Below the pieces are notes generated by a model. The model did not search any database and was not told where the DNA came from. It saw only the letters and a list, made by a program, of their open reading frames with translations. A stretch of DNA of 6,589 nucleotides from the NCBI GenBank assembly GCA_003476595.1, contig DMTU01000179.1, positions 1-6,589 on the forward strand, in the 5' to 3' direction. The stretch comes from Acidimicrobiaceae bacterium. Its GTDB lineage: Bacteria > Actinomycetota > Acidimicrobiia > Acidimicrobiales > Salinilacustritrichaceae. The translations under genes were made by a program, and so were the position numbers. Shown here one piece after another: positions 1 through 6,589 of the stretch. Numbering within the stretch: position 1 is the first letter of the stretch; every line of letters begins with the position of its first letter.

Positions 1-432
1 GGCGAGGCCGTCGTCGACCACGAGCACCGTCCGGCCCGACAGGCTGCGCTGCTCCCGACCCGGGCGGAAGCGGTGGGCGCGAGCCTCGACCTCGGCCCGC
101 TCCTCGGCGACCGTGCGGTCGACGGCATCCTCGGACGGGGCGACCGCCCGCAGGATCCGCTCGTCGCGCACGACGACGCCCCCTTCCCCGACCGCACCCA
201 TGGCCAGCTCGCGGTGCCCGGGCACGCCGACCTTGCGGACGATGATCACGTCGAGCGGTGCCCCCAGCCGGCCCGCCACCGCAGCCGCCACGGGCACCCC
301 GCCCCGGGGCAGCCCGGCGACGAGGACGTCGGGCCCGAGGTCCACGTCGGCGAGCGCGTCGGCGAGGCGAGCGCCGGCCTCGACCCGGTCCCGGAACGGC
401 AGCTCCACCTCCGTTCCCGTCGGAATGCGCAT
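1..432 (-). CDS. Phosphoribosyltransferase family protein (COG1926-like), 3'-truncated by window edge
   Basis: The first 144 residues are visible; the C-terminus lies beyond base 1. Reading the minus strand gives a short lead, then FRDRVEAGARLA (residues 13-24), GLPRGGVPVA (40-49), VIIVRKVGVPGHRELAMGAV (62-81) and, just at the edge, TVLVVDDGLA (135-144). The last is the start of the PRPP-binding loop of type I phosphoribosyltransferases, normally followed by TG. The order F-R-D-R / PRGG / R-K-x-G-x-P-G / E-x-A-x-G-A is what I know from the COG1926 'predicted phosphoribosyltransferase' group. The substrate of that group is not established, and members occur alone or fused to a hydrolase domain, which cannot be judged here. 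I chose ATG at 432 because family members begin shortly before FRDR and because a -10-like TACGCC sits six bases upstream. A GTG at 456, preceded by the purine-rich GGGGGTGG, is the alternative. It is transcribed divergently from the polyprenyl synthase. Confidence 0.85.
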   Translation of the reverse strand, partial: MRIPTGTEVELPFRDRVEAGARLADALADVDLGPDVLVAGLPRGGVPVAAAVAGRLGAPLDVIIVRKVGVPGHRELAMGAVGEGGVVVRDERILRAVAPSEDAVDRTVAEERAEVEARAHRFRPGREQRSLSGRTVLVVDDGLA

Positions 433-438
433 GCCCCA

Positions 439-467
439 GGCGTACCCGACCAGCACGGCGTTGACCA
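439..467 (-). promoter_or_regulatory. Candidate promoter of the phosphoribosyltransferase gene
   Basis: On the minus strand TGGTCA (467-462, four of six matches to TTGACA) is followed after exactly 17 bases by TACGCC (444-439). Six more bases lead to the ATG at 432. This geometry would place the transcript start on the start codon, giving a leaderless mRNA. Both boxes are imperfect, so the call rests mainly on spacing and on the same arrangement seen at other genes in this window. Confidence 0.35.
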
Positions 468-552
468 CCCCCAGCCGCTCGGCTGCCCGGTACCGCGACG
501 CCGTCGGCGGCCACCTTCCCCCGGCGACTGCGGGCCTGTCCGAGGGCCCCAG

Positions 553-558
553 TAGCCT
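553..558 (+). promoter_or_regulatory. Candidate -10 box of the polyprenyl synthase gene (leaderless start)
   Basis: TAGCCT fits the actinobacterial -10 pattern TAnnnT and ends six bases before the ATG at 565. There is no Shine-Dalgarno sequence in the intervening bases, so transcription probably starts at or next to the A of the ATG. I see no convincing -35 box 16-18 bases upstream. Confidence 0.45.
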
Positions 559-564
559 CCGTCC

Positions 565-1542
565 ATGGGTTCCAACCCGCTCCTCGACTTCCCCGGCGCC
601 GAGGGCCACCTCGCGCTGATCGACGAGCGCCTGCTGGCTGCCGTCACGACCGACGACCCCCAGCTCACCGAGATGACGTCGCACCTGATCCGCGCCGGGG
701 GCAAGCGCCTGCGCCCGATGCTCGGCGTGCTCTCGGCGGCGACCTCGACGGAGGTGACCGTCGACGTCATCGACGGCGGCGTCTCCGTGGAGCTGGTCCA
801 GGTCGGGTCCCTCTACCACGACGACGTGATCGACGAAGCCGACTCCCGGCGGGGCGTCCAGTCGGTCAACGTGCGCTGGAACAACCTCACCGCCATCCTC
901 GCGGGCGACTTCCTCCTGGCCAAGGCATCCGAGATCGCCGCCTCGCTCGGCACCGAGGTCGCCGCGCTGCTGGCCCGCACCATCGGCCGCCTGTGCGAGG
1001 GCGAGATCCTCGAGCTGCGCCACGCCTACTCCACGGCCCGCCCCGAGGACGCCTACTTCGCCGCCGTCGAGGGCAAGACCGCGTCGCTGTACGCCACGGC
1101 CTGCCGCATCGGCGCCATCGTGGGCGGCCTGCCCCGGGACGAGGTCGACGCCCTCACCGACTACGGGCTCCGCTTCGGCATGGCCTTCCAGCTGGTCGAC
1201 GACGTCCTGGATCTCGTCGCCACCGAGGAGGAGCTCGGCAAGCCCGCCGCGCACGACCTCACCGAGGGCATCTACAACCTCCCGGTGCTCCGGGCGCTGC
1301 AGTCCGACGTCGGCGAGGAGCTGGCCGGCCTGCTCGGCTCGCCCATCGAGGGCGCCGAGCGCGAGGCGGCACGGTCCCTCGTGCTGCAGTCCGGCGGCAT
1401 CGAGGAGACCATGGCCGAGGCCGAGCGCCACGCCCGCCGGGCCCAGGACGCCCTGGCGCCGCTGGCGGACTCGCCGGCCAAGGCCGCGCTGCACGACGGC
1501 ATCGACCACGTGCTCGGCACCGTCGCCGCCGCCCGCCCCTGA
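565..1542 (+). CDS. Polyprenyl diphosphate synthase (trans-isoprenyl diphosphate synthase family)
   Basis: This 325-residue protein has the usual family length and all hallmark motifs in order: GGKRLRP (45-51, isopentenyl-PP binding), the first Asp-rich motif DDVID within YHDDVIDEADSRRG (84-97), GDFLLAKA (114-121), the KT pair (171-172) and the second Asp-rich motif in FQLVDDVLD (208-216), followed by GKPAAHDLTEG (225-235). It condenses isopentenyl-PP units onto an allylic diphosphate in the cytoplasm, with Mg2+ held by the two Asp-rich motifs. The residues four and five before the first Asp-rich motif are small (Ser82, Gly81). In this family that leaves the chain-elongation pocket open, so I infer a long product, such as the side chain of menaquinone, rather than geranyl- or farnesyl-PP. 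The exact chain length cannot be read from sequence. A His replaces the common Lys just before DLTEG, a mild variation. The ATG at 565 is chosen for the -10-like box six bases upstream; no ribosome binding site is visible. Confidence 0.95.
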   Translation: MGSNPLLDFPGAEGHLALIDERLLAAVTTDDPQLTEMTSHLIRAGGKRLRPMLGVLSAATSTEVTVDVIDGGVSVELVQVGSLYHDDVIDEADSRRGVQSVNVRWNNLTAILAGDFLLAKASEIAASLGTEVAALLARTIGRLCEGEILELRHAYSTARPEDAYFAAVEGKTASLYATACRIGAIVGGLPRDEVDALTDYGLRFGMAFQLVDDVLDLVATEEELGKPAAHDLTEGIYNLPVLRALQSDVGEELAGLLGSPIEGAEREAARSLVLQSGGIEETMAEAERHARRAQDALAPLADSPAKAALHDGIDHVLGTVAAARP

Positions 1543-1547
1543 CCCGG

Positions 1548-1566
1548 CCGGGGGCCGACCTCCCGG
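1548..1566 (+). terminator. Possible hairpin terminator after the polyprenyl synthase gene
   Basis: CCGGG at 1548-1552 pairs with CCCGG at 1562-1566. One G-U and one G-C pair extend the stem inward to about seven pairs around a five-base loop. It begins six bases after the stop codon. There is no T-tract, which is common for stem-only terminators in high-GC actinobacteria, but the short stem in such GC-rich DNA could also be chance. Confidence 0.3.
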
Positions 1567-1589
1567 AACTGGCAGCCGCAGCGTCACAC
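1566..1589. repeat. Possible degenerate copy of the 5554-5617 repeat
   Basis: GAACTGGCAG at 1566-1575 is identical to ten bases of the second repeat unit near 5589-5598. Over 24 aligned bases, 19 match, including CGTC-CAC at the right side. It lies in the gap between the polyprenyl synthase and the GGDEF gene. The match is suggestive only. Confidence 0.25.
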
Positions 1590-1599
1590 GGACTGGCCC

Positions 1600-1628
1600 T
1601 TGACAAGCGTGCGCATGCACGACATATG
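1600..1628 (+). promoter_or_regulatory. Promoter of the GGDEF-RHH gene
   Basis: A perfect TTGACA (-35, 1600-1605) is followed by a 17-base spacer and CATATG (1623-1628, matching TATAAT at three of six positions: A, T and A). Six bases later comes ATG at 1635. A -35 box this good stands out in the GC-rich background, as does the AT-rich patch around 1621-1636. The spacing predicts a leaderless transcript starting at the ATG. An alternative -10, TATGTA at 1625-1630, would have a 19-base spacer. Confidence 0.6.
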
Positions 1629-1634
1629 TATGTC
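1621..1634. promoter_or_regulatory. 14-bp palindrome, candidate operator over the GGDEF-RHH promoter
   Basis: GACATA (1621-1626) and TATGTC (1629-1634) are perfect reverse complements separated by TG. The palindrome covers the proposed -10 box and ends on the base before the ATG. A dimer bound here would block RNA polymerase. Ribbon-helix-helix proteins bind short inverted repeats as dimers or pairs of dimers, often at their own promoters, so the downstream gene product is the obvious candidate ligand. That link is inference. Confidence 0.45.
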
Positions 1635-2264
1635 ATGGCTCACACGTCGAACGCATCCCTCCTGCCCATCACCGCCCGGGAGGACTTCGTCGCCGCCGTC
1701 GAGGAGCGCCTGCACCACGGCACCGTCCCCGCCGCCATGGCCCTCACGGACCTGGACGACTTCGCCGAGGTGAACCAGCAGCACGGGCACGACGCCGGGG
1801 ACGCCGTGCTGCAGGCCTGGGAGAAGGTGCTGCACGCCAACATGCCGGGGGACGCGACCGTGTCGCGGTTGGGCGGTGACGAGTACGCCGTGCTCCTGCC
1901 GGGTCAGTCGGCAGAGAACGCTTTGGTGCTCCTCGACGAGATCCGGGCGCACCTCGCCTCGCGTGCGATCGCCGACGTCGGGCACGTGACGGCGTCGGTC
2001 GGGGTGGCCGCGGTGCCACCCCACGCCGCGACCGGCGAGGAGCTGCTCCGTGCTGCCGGGCAGGCGCTGATGCGGGCCAAGCGCGAGGGCCGGGATCGCA
2101 TCGCCATGTACGTCGAGGAGAAGATGGTCCTCAAGAGCAACTACTACAGCCGGGCCGACCTCGACCGCCTGTCGAAGCTGTCGGATGCCACCGGGCGCAC
2201 CGAAGCGTCGCTGCTGCGCGAGGGCCTCGACGACCTGCTCGGCAAGTACGGCGACCGCTTCTGA
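1635..2264 (+). CDS. GGDEF domain protein with C-terminal ribbon-helix-helix DNA-binding domain
   Basis: This 209-residue soluble protein has no signal peptide or membrane segment. Residues about 11-160 form a GGDEF domain: DLDDFAEVNQQHGHDAGD (39-56, metal and guanine region), SRLGGDEYAVLLPG (77-90, signature loop with Tyr in the last position) and AKREGRDRI (148-156, phosphate contacts). The metal and signature residues look intact, so diguanylate cyclase activity (two GTP to cyclic di-GMP) is possible. The usual N-terminal D-x-L-T-G-L-x-N-R motif has decayed, and the RxxD inhibitory site is absent (MPGD at 70-73). Residues about 164-204 match the ribbon-helix-helix fold of CopG/Arc type: a strand (MVLKSNYY), a first helix (ADLDRLSKLSDATG), a GRTEAS turn and a second helix (LLREGLDDLLGK). 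No sensory domain precedes the GGDEF part. ATG at 1635 is chosen for the -35/-10 spacing; an in-frame ATG at 1626 lies inside the palindrome. The open frame continues upstream only as an off-frame read of the polyprenyl synthase. Its actual cellular role is unknown. Confidence 0.88.
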   Translation: MAHTSNASLLPITAREDFVAAVEERLHHGTVPAAMALTDLDDFAEVNQQHGHDAGDAVLQAWEKVLHANMPGDATVSRLGGDEYAVLLPGQSAENALVLLDEIRAHLASRAIADVGHVTASVGVAAVPPHAATGEELLRAAGQALMRAKREGRDRIAMYVEEKMVLKSNYYSRADLDRLSKLSDATGRTEASLLREGLDDLLGKYGDRF

Positions 2265-2268
2265 CCCG

Positions 2269-3685
<1,417 letters not shown>

Positions 3686-3693
<8 letters not shown>

Positions 3694-4498
3694 GGGAGTT
3701 CTTCTCGTGGATGATCCGCAGCCCGTGCAGCGTCAGCCACGGTTCGTGGTGCTGGATCGTGGTGGACAGCGGGGCGATGAGGCCGGACAGCCCGCCGGTG
3801 GCGACCACCGTGCAGGGCTGGTCGAGCTCGACCTGGAAGCGCTCGACCATGCCGTCGACCACCGCGGTGAAGCCGTAGACCGCACCGGACTGCATGGACT
3901 CGATGGTCGAGCGTCCGATGACGTTGCTCGGCTCCACGAGCTCGACCCGGCGGAGCGCGGCGGCCCGGCCGAAGAGGGCGTCGAGGCTGATGTCGATGCC
4001 GGGGAAGATGGCGCCGCCCATGTACTCCCCCTTGGCCGAGATGGCCTCGAAGGTGGTGGCGGTGCCGAAGTCCACGACGACGGTCGGACCGCCGTAGAGG
4101 TCCCAGGCCGCGACCGCGTCGGCGATGCGGTCCGAGCCGACCTCGCGGGGGTTGTCGTAGAGGATCGGCATGCCGGTCTTCACGCCGGGCTCGACGACGA
4201 GTGCGTCGAAGCCGAGGTAGCGCTCGCTGAAGCGGCGCAGCGCACCGGTGACCCGCGGGACCGACGAGCACACGGCGAAGCCCTGGACGTCCTCGGTCCA
4301 CCCGAACCCGTGGAAGGCCAGGAACTCCTGGAAGAGCAGGGCGTACTCGTCCGCCGTCCGCTCGACGTTGGTGGCGATGCGCCAGTGGTCCAGCAGGTCC
4401 GAGTCGGCGACCCGGTTCGGCGGTTCGACGCCGGACTCCAGGTCGTACAGGCCGATCACGGTCTGCGTGTTGCCGACGTCGATGGCGAGCAGGTTCAC
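3686..4498 (-). CDS. coaX: Type III pantothenate kinase
   Basis: The enzyme phosphorylates pantothenate, the first committed step of coenzyme A synthesis. Type III enzymes belong to the ASKHA fold, need a monovalent cation and are not inhibited by CoA. The 270 residues match the family length of about 255-270. Visible motifs are the phosphate-binding DVGNT (7-11), DNPREVGSDRI (115-125, pantothenate and dimer site), DFGTATT (143-149, second phosphate motif), GGAIFPGI (161-168) and ATGG (233-236, adenosine motif). The start is a GTG at 4498, which begins exactly at the conserved N-terminal strand NLLAIDVGNT. It is preceded by GGAGGG (4509-4504) at five-base spacing, the clearest ribosome binding site of the minus-strand operon. 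The 3' end overlaps lysS by 8 bp. Upstream lies a 135-base leader with hairpins and a possible small ORF. The coaX-lysS pairing is common in actinobacteria. Confidence 0.96.
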
Positions 4499-4590
4499 GC
4501 GAACCCTCCGGCGAAGGGCGCCTGCGGGTTCGTCGACGGATGCTCCGCATCCGTCTGCCCGAGCGGAGCGTGGATCCGGGACAGTTGCAC
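4495..4590 (-). CDS. Possible 31-codon leader ORF overlapping the coaX start
   Basis: A GTG at 4590 opens a frame reading VQLSRIHAPLGQTDAEHPST and eleven further residues. It ends in a TGA that overlaps the coaX GTG as GTGA, the classic translational-coupling overlap. A TACGCT box (TAnnnT) ends seven bases before the GTG, the arrangement expected for a leaderless message. The peptide has no recognisable domain, signal or run of one amino acid. It could be a real coupling leader. It could also be chance, since open frames of this length are common at this GC content and coaX has its own good ribosome binding site. Confidence 0.25.
   Translation of the reverse strand: MQLSRIHAPLGQTDAEHPSTNPQAPFAGGFA
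4535..4555 (-). terminator. Perfect 9-bp hairpin in the coaX leader
   Basis: GACGGATGC (4535-4543) and GCATCCGTC (4547-4555) are exact reverse complements around a three-base loop. In the minus-strand RNA the stem lies about 80 bases after the nadC stop and 36 bases before the coaX start. No U-run follows on either strand. It may be a stem-only terminator or attenuator between nadC and coaX, or an RNA processing site. The type given here is the nearest available. Confidence 0.4.
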
Positions 4591-4592
4591 GG

Positions 4593-4619
4593 CGGCGAGC
4601 GTAGGAGAGGTGCTCGCCG
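4593..4619 (-). terminator. 8-bp inverted repeat just after nadC, possible terminator
   Basis: CGGCGAGC (4593-4600) and GCTCGCCG (4612-4619) are perfect reverse complements around an 11-base loop, starting 14 bases after the nadC stop codon. The position fits a nadC terminator, but there is no U-run. The TACGCT box proposed for the coaX promoter overlaps the loop and one arm, so end and restart of transcription would be superimposed here. Confidence 0.35.
4598..4603 (-). promoter_or_regulatory. Candidate -10 box for coaX-lysS
   Basis: TACGCT on the minus strand fits TAnnnT. It would start transcription near 4590, giving coaX either a roughly 92-base leader or the 31-codon leader ORF. The -35 region is weak (GGTCGC at about 17 bases). 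Confidence 0.3.
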
Positions 4620-4633
4620 GCGACCGATTCTGA

Positions 4634-5506
4634 TCAGACCACGTCCAGCCCGATGTCGAGGGCCGGTGCCGACTGCGTGATCTGGCTGGTGGACAGCAGG
4701 TCGACACCGGCGGCCGCGTAGGCCGCCGCGGTGTCGACCGTGATGCCGCCCGAGCACTCCAGCAGCGGGCGGCGGACGCCGTGCTCGGCCGCCCAGCCGT
4801 CGGCGATGGCAACCGCCTCGGCCGCCTGGTCCGGGGTGAAGTTGTCGAGCAGGACGGCATCGCAGCCGGCGGTGAGCGCGGTGCGCAGACCGCCGAGGTC
4901 GTCGACCTCCACGTGGATCGTGCGGGCCGGCCAGGCCGTGCGAGCCCGCCGGACCGCTTCCTCGATGCCGATGGCGGCGAGGTGGTTGTCCTTGAACATG
5001 ACCCAGTCCGACAGGTTCCCCCGGTGGCTGGCGCCGCCCCCGGCCCGGACCGCGGCCTTCTCCAGCGAGCGGAGGCCCGGCGTCGTCTTGCGGGTGTCCC
5101 AGATGCGGGCGTCGCCGCCCTCGGCCGCGGCGTCGGCGAAGCGGCGGGTGAGGGTGGCGATCCCCGAGAGGTGGCAGAGGAAGTTCAGGGCGGTCCGCTC
5201 GCCGGTGAGGACGGGGGCGAGGGGGCCGGTGACGGTGGCGACGGTGGTGCCGGCCTCGATGCGATCGCCGTCGTGGTGTCGCCACGTGACGGTCACGGCC
5301 GGGTCCAGCTGGGCGAAGGCCTCGGTGGCGCACGCCGTGCCCGCCAGCACCCCGGCCGCCCGGCTGGCGAACACCGCGTCGATCGTGGCGCCGGCCGGCA
5401 CCAGCGCCGCGCTCAGGTCACCGAGCGGCGTCAGGTCCTCGGCGAGGGCAGCCGCGACCGCGGCGCGCACGGCGTGGATCGGGGGTTCGACGGGCACGTC
5501 CGACAT
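4634..5506 (-). CDS. nadC: Nicotinate-nucleotide pyrophosphorylase (carboxylating), quinolinate phosphoribosyltransferase
   Basis: The enzyme converts quinolinate and PRPP to nicotinate mononucleotide, CO2 and pyrophosphate in de novo NAD synthesis. The 290 residues fit the family (280-300). An N-terminal open-faced sandwich domain contains ALAEDLTPLGDLSA (20-33) and is followed by a TIM-like barrel. Active-site residues known in this family are all visible: Arg104 in GERTALNFL, Arg139-Lys140 in DTRKTTPGLR, His161-Arg162 in GGGASHRGNLSD, Lys172 in FKDNH, Glu200, Asp221 in LLDNF and the ECSGGI turn (250-255). The stretch usually seen as S-V-G-A-L-T-H-S is STSQITQS here (272-279), a variant before the normal APALDIGLD end. 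The ATG at 5506 has no Shine-Dalgarno sequence; CAGGCT seven bases upstream is a weak -10 candidate, so a leaderless start is possible. It lies upstream of coaX-lysS on the same strand. Neither nadA nor nadB is in the window. Confidence 0.96.
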   Translation of the reverse strand: MSDVPVEPPIHAVRAAVAAALAEDLTPLGDLSAALVPAGATIDAVFASRAAGVLAGTACATEAFAQLDPAVTVTWRHHDGDRIEAGTTVATVTGPLAPVLTGERTALNFLCHLSGIATLTRRFADAAAEGGDARIWDTRKTTPGLRSLEKAAVRAGGGASHRGNLSDWVMFKDNHLAAIGIEEAVRRARTAWPARTIHVEVDDLGGLRTALTAGCDAVLLDNFTPDQAAEAVAIADGWAAEHGVRRPLLECSGGITVDTAAAYAAAGVDLLSTSQITQSAPALDIGLDVV

Positions 5507-5553
5507 GGCCGGCAGCCTGCCACGGGACGGTGCACGCCCCGGCGGAGCGCCTC

Positions 5554-5617
5554 CTCGGATTGGCGGTGCCCACGTCGCACCTCATCTCGAACTGGCAGTC
5601 CCCACGTCGCACCCGGA
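5554..5617. repeat. Two tandem copies of a 32-bp direct repeat
   Basis: Units begin at 5554 and 5586. Over the first 28 bases 24 are identical, including the uninterrupted 13-mer CCCACGTCGCACC (5569-5581 and 5601-5613) and the shared blocks CTCG and TGGC. The last four bases differ. They occupy the middle of the divergent spacer between nadC and the AbiEi/DUF559 gene. Two binding sites about three helical turns apart (32 bp), or a short repeat expansion, would both fit. Confidence 0.75.
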
Positions 5618-5638
5618 CCGGCCGTCAGACCCCGTGCG

Positions 5639-5683
5639 TAGCGTCGACGGCACTTCCCCCTCTCCTGCGATCTCGAGGAGGGG
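5639..5683 (+). promoter_or_regulatory. Candidate -10 box and ribosome binding site of the AbiEi/DUF559 gene
   Basis: TAGCGT (5639-5644) fits TAnnnT, with only a poor -35 upstream. GAGGAGG (5675-5681) is a strong Shine-Dalgarno sequence five bases before the GTG at 5687. This contrasts with the leaderless-looking starts of other genes in the window and settles the start codon. Confidence 0.45.
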
Positions 5684-5686
5684 CCC

Positions 5687-6589
5687 GTGCCGCCCACCAT
5701 CCCATCCGACGTCCGCTCGCTGCTCGAGGAGCAGCACCACCTCATCACCACCAGCCAGGTCAGCGACCTCGGCCACCATCCATCCGTGCTCGCCCGCCTC
5801 CGGGATGCCGACGTCGTCCCACGCATCGACGGTCGCGTCCACGGCATCGCAGGCGTGCCCATGACCTGGGAGCGCCGGATGCTCGCCACGGTGCTGGCGG
5901 CGGGCGGCGGAGCACGGGCCTCCCATCGGGCAGTCGCCCGCCTCCTCGGCGTCCCCACCTACGAGGGTGCGCCGATCGAGCTCAGCGTGTTGTCGAAGCG
6001 GAAGTTCGCCCGGCCCGGGGTCATCGTCCACGAGAGCCGAGATCTCGCCTACGTGCCCCCGATCCACATCGACGGCATCCCCTGCACGCCGCCGCGCCGG
6101 CTCGCCGTCGACATCGGCGCGGTGCTGGGCGAGACGGCGTACACCACCGTCATCCGCGAGCTGCGTCGGTCCCACGGCGTGTCGTGGAAGCAGCTGGCCG
6201 CCATCCTCGAGCTCCACAGCCGGCGGGGCCGCAACGGGTGCGGTCCTCTGCGACGCCAGCTCGAGCGCTACCACGGCATCGACGGCATCCCGGACACCAC
6301 GCTGGAACAGGTCTTCCTCGACGACCTCATCGACGCTGGTCACCCGCCGCCGACGTGCCAGCACGTGGTGCCTCAGCCCCACGACGAGCCGTTCCGCCTC
6401 GACTTCGCCTGGGTACCGGCGCGGCTCGACGTCGAGATCGACGGGCCGCACCACCGCACCGACGCCGCCCGACGGCGCGACGCCCGCCGCGATGCGGTCC
6501 TCCGCCGCCTCGGGTGGAAGGTCCTGCGCTTCGACGAGGAGGAGGTCATGTACGCGCCGGGCGGCGTGCTCTACGCCGTCCGCCGCACC
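5687..6589 (+). CDS. AbiEi-like N-terminal / DUF559 C-terminal protein, 3'-truncated by window edge
   Basis: All 301 codons to the window edge are open. Residues about 10-60 (LLEEQHHLITTSQVSDLG, then a wHTH-like stretch ending RIDGRVHGIAGVPMTWERR) resemble the N-terminal winged-helix part of AbiEi-type antitoxins. The middle carries ASHRAVARLLGVP, IVHESRDL and GIPCTPPRRLAVDIGAVL, standard for this actinobacterial family. The C-terminal part is DUF559, a Vsr-like member of the PD-(D/E)XK nuclease fold: Glu207 in TTLEQVF, Asp239 in RLDFAW, Glu250-Ile-Asp252 in VEIDGPHH and GWKVLRFDEEEV near 276-287. The putative catalytic acids are present, so a nuclease could be active, but no substrate is known. 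The family is usually close to this length, so only a few residues should be missing. The start GTG has a strong ribosome binding site. No AbiEii-type toxin gene is visible in the window. Such genes are often multicopy and patchily distributed, so this end of the window is probably accessory. Confidence 0.8.
   Translation, partial: MPPTIPSDVRSLLEEQHHLITTSQVSDLGHHPSVLARLRDADVVPRIDGRVHGIAGVPMTWERRMLATVLAAGGGARASHRAVARLLGVPTYEGAPIELSVLSKRKFARPGVIVHESRDLAYVPPIHIDGIPCTPPRRLAVDIGAVLGETAYTTVIRELRRSHGVSWKQLAAILELHSRRGRNGCGPLRRQLERYHGIDGIPDTTLEQVFLDDLIDAGHPPPTCQHVVPQPHDEPFRLDFAWVPARLDVEIDGPHHRTDAARRRDARRDAVLRRLGWKVLRFDEEEVMYAPGGVLYAVRRT

Noticed and set aside
1543..1552. CCCGGCCGGG palindrome as a terminator stem or operator
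   Set aside because: It has no loop, so it cannot fold as a hairpin. Such all-GC palindromes are expected by chance at this composition.
993..1634. Long in-frame upstream extension of the GGDEF-RHH reading frame
   Set aside because: It reads the polyprenyl synthase in another frame as Arg/Pro/Gly-rich, low-complexity protein. The promoter and palindrome at 1600-1634 place the true start at 1635.
4499..4633. Riboswitch or T-box upstream of coaX-lysS
   Set aside because: I see hairpins but no conserved T-box sequence or known riboswitch core. The lysS start lies within coaX, so no leader of its own is possible there.
5554..5617. CRISPR array
   Set aside because: There are only two imperfect adjacent units with no spacer of separate origin and no cas genes. 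It is a simple tandem repeat.
5582..6454. 290-codon minus-strand open frame opposite the DUF559 gene
   Set aside because: The plus frame matches the AbiEi-like/DUF559 family from end to end and has a strong ribosome binding site. The minus frame has no recognisable motif.

Overview
The window is about 6.6 kb of very GC-rich DNA (near 70% by eye). It carries a compact set of actinobacterial-type genes. The block nadC-coaX-lysS is an arrangement familiar from Actinomycetota. Several genes have no Shine-Dalgarno sequence but have a -10-like hexamer six or seven bases before the start codon, which suggests leaderless mRNAs. The C-terminal AbiEi-like/DUF559 gene is also typical of this phylum. I infer an actinobacterium, possibly of the Acidimicrobiia, but no marker here fixes the class.

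Layout. At the left edge a phosphoribosyltransferase of the COG1926 type runs on the minus strand and is cut at its PRPP-binding loop (1-432). Diverging from it on the plus strand is a complete trans-polyprenyl diphosphate synthase (565-1542), probably making the side chain of a quinone or a carrier lipid. After a 92-base gap holding a promoter with a perfect TTGACA box and a 14-bp palindrome comes a small plus-strand gene (1635-2264). It encodes a GGDEF domain fused to a C-terminal ribbon-helix-helix DNA-binding domain. Only four bases separate its stop from the convergent stop of lysS.

On the minus strand, reading right to left, come nadC (5506-4634, NAD synthesis), a 135-base gap with two inverted repeats and a possible 31-codon leader ORF, coaX (4498-3686, coenzyme A synthesis) and lysS (3693-2269, lysyl-tRNA synthetase). 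coaX and lysS overlap by 8 bp and are almost certainly co-transcribed. nadC may share the transcript or end at a hairpin in the gap.

The right end is accessory in character. A 180-base divergent spacer holds a 32-bp tandem repeat. It is followed by an AbiEi-like N-terminal/DUF559 (Vsr-like nuclease fold) gene that runs off the window (5687 onward).

The most interesting item is the GGDEF-ribbon-helix-helix protein together with the palindrome that covers its own -10 box and start. It looks like a self-regulating transcription factor whose DNA binding could be tied to cyclic dinucleotide or GTP chemistry. No gene-free stretch exceeds 300 bases; the gaps are 132, 92, 135 and 180 bases, and their contents are listed.
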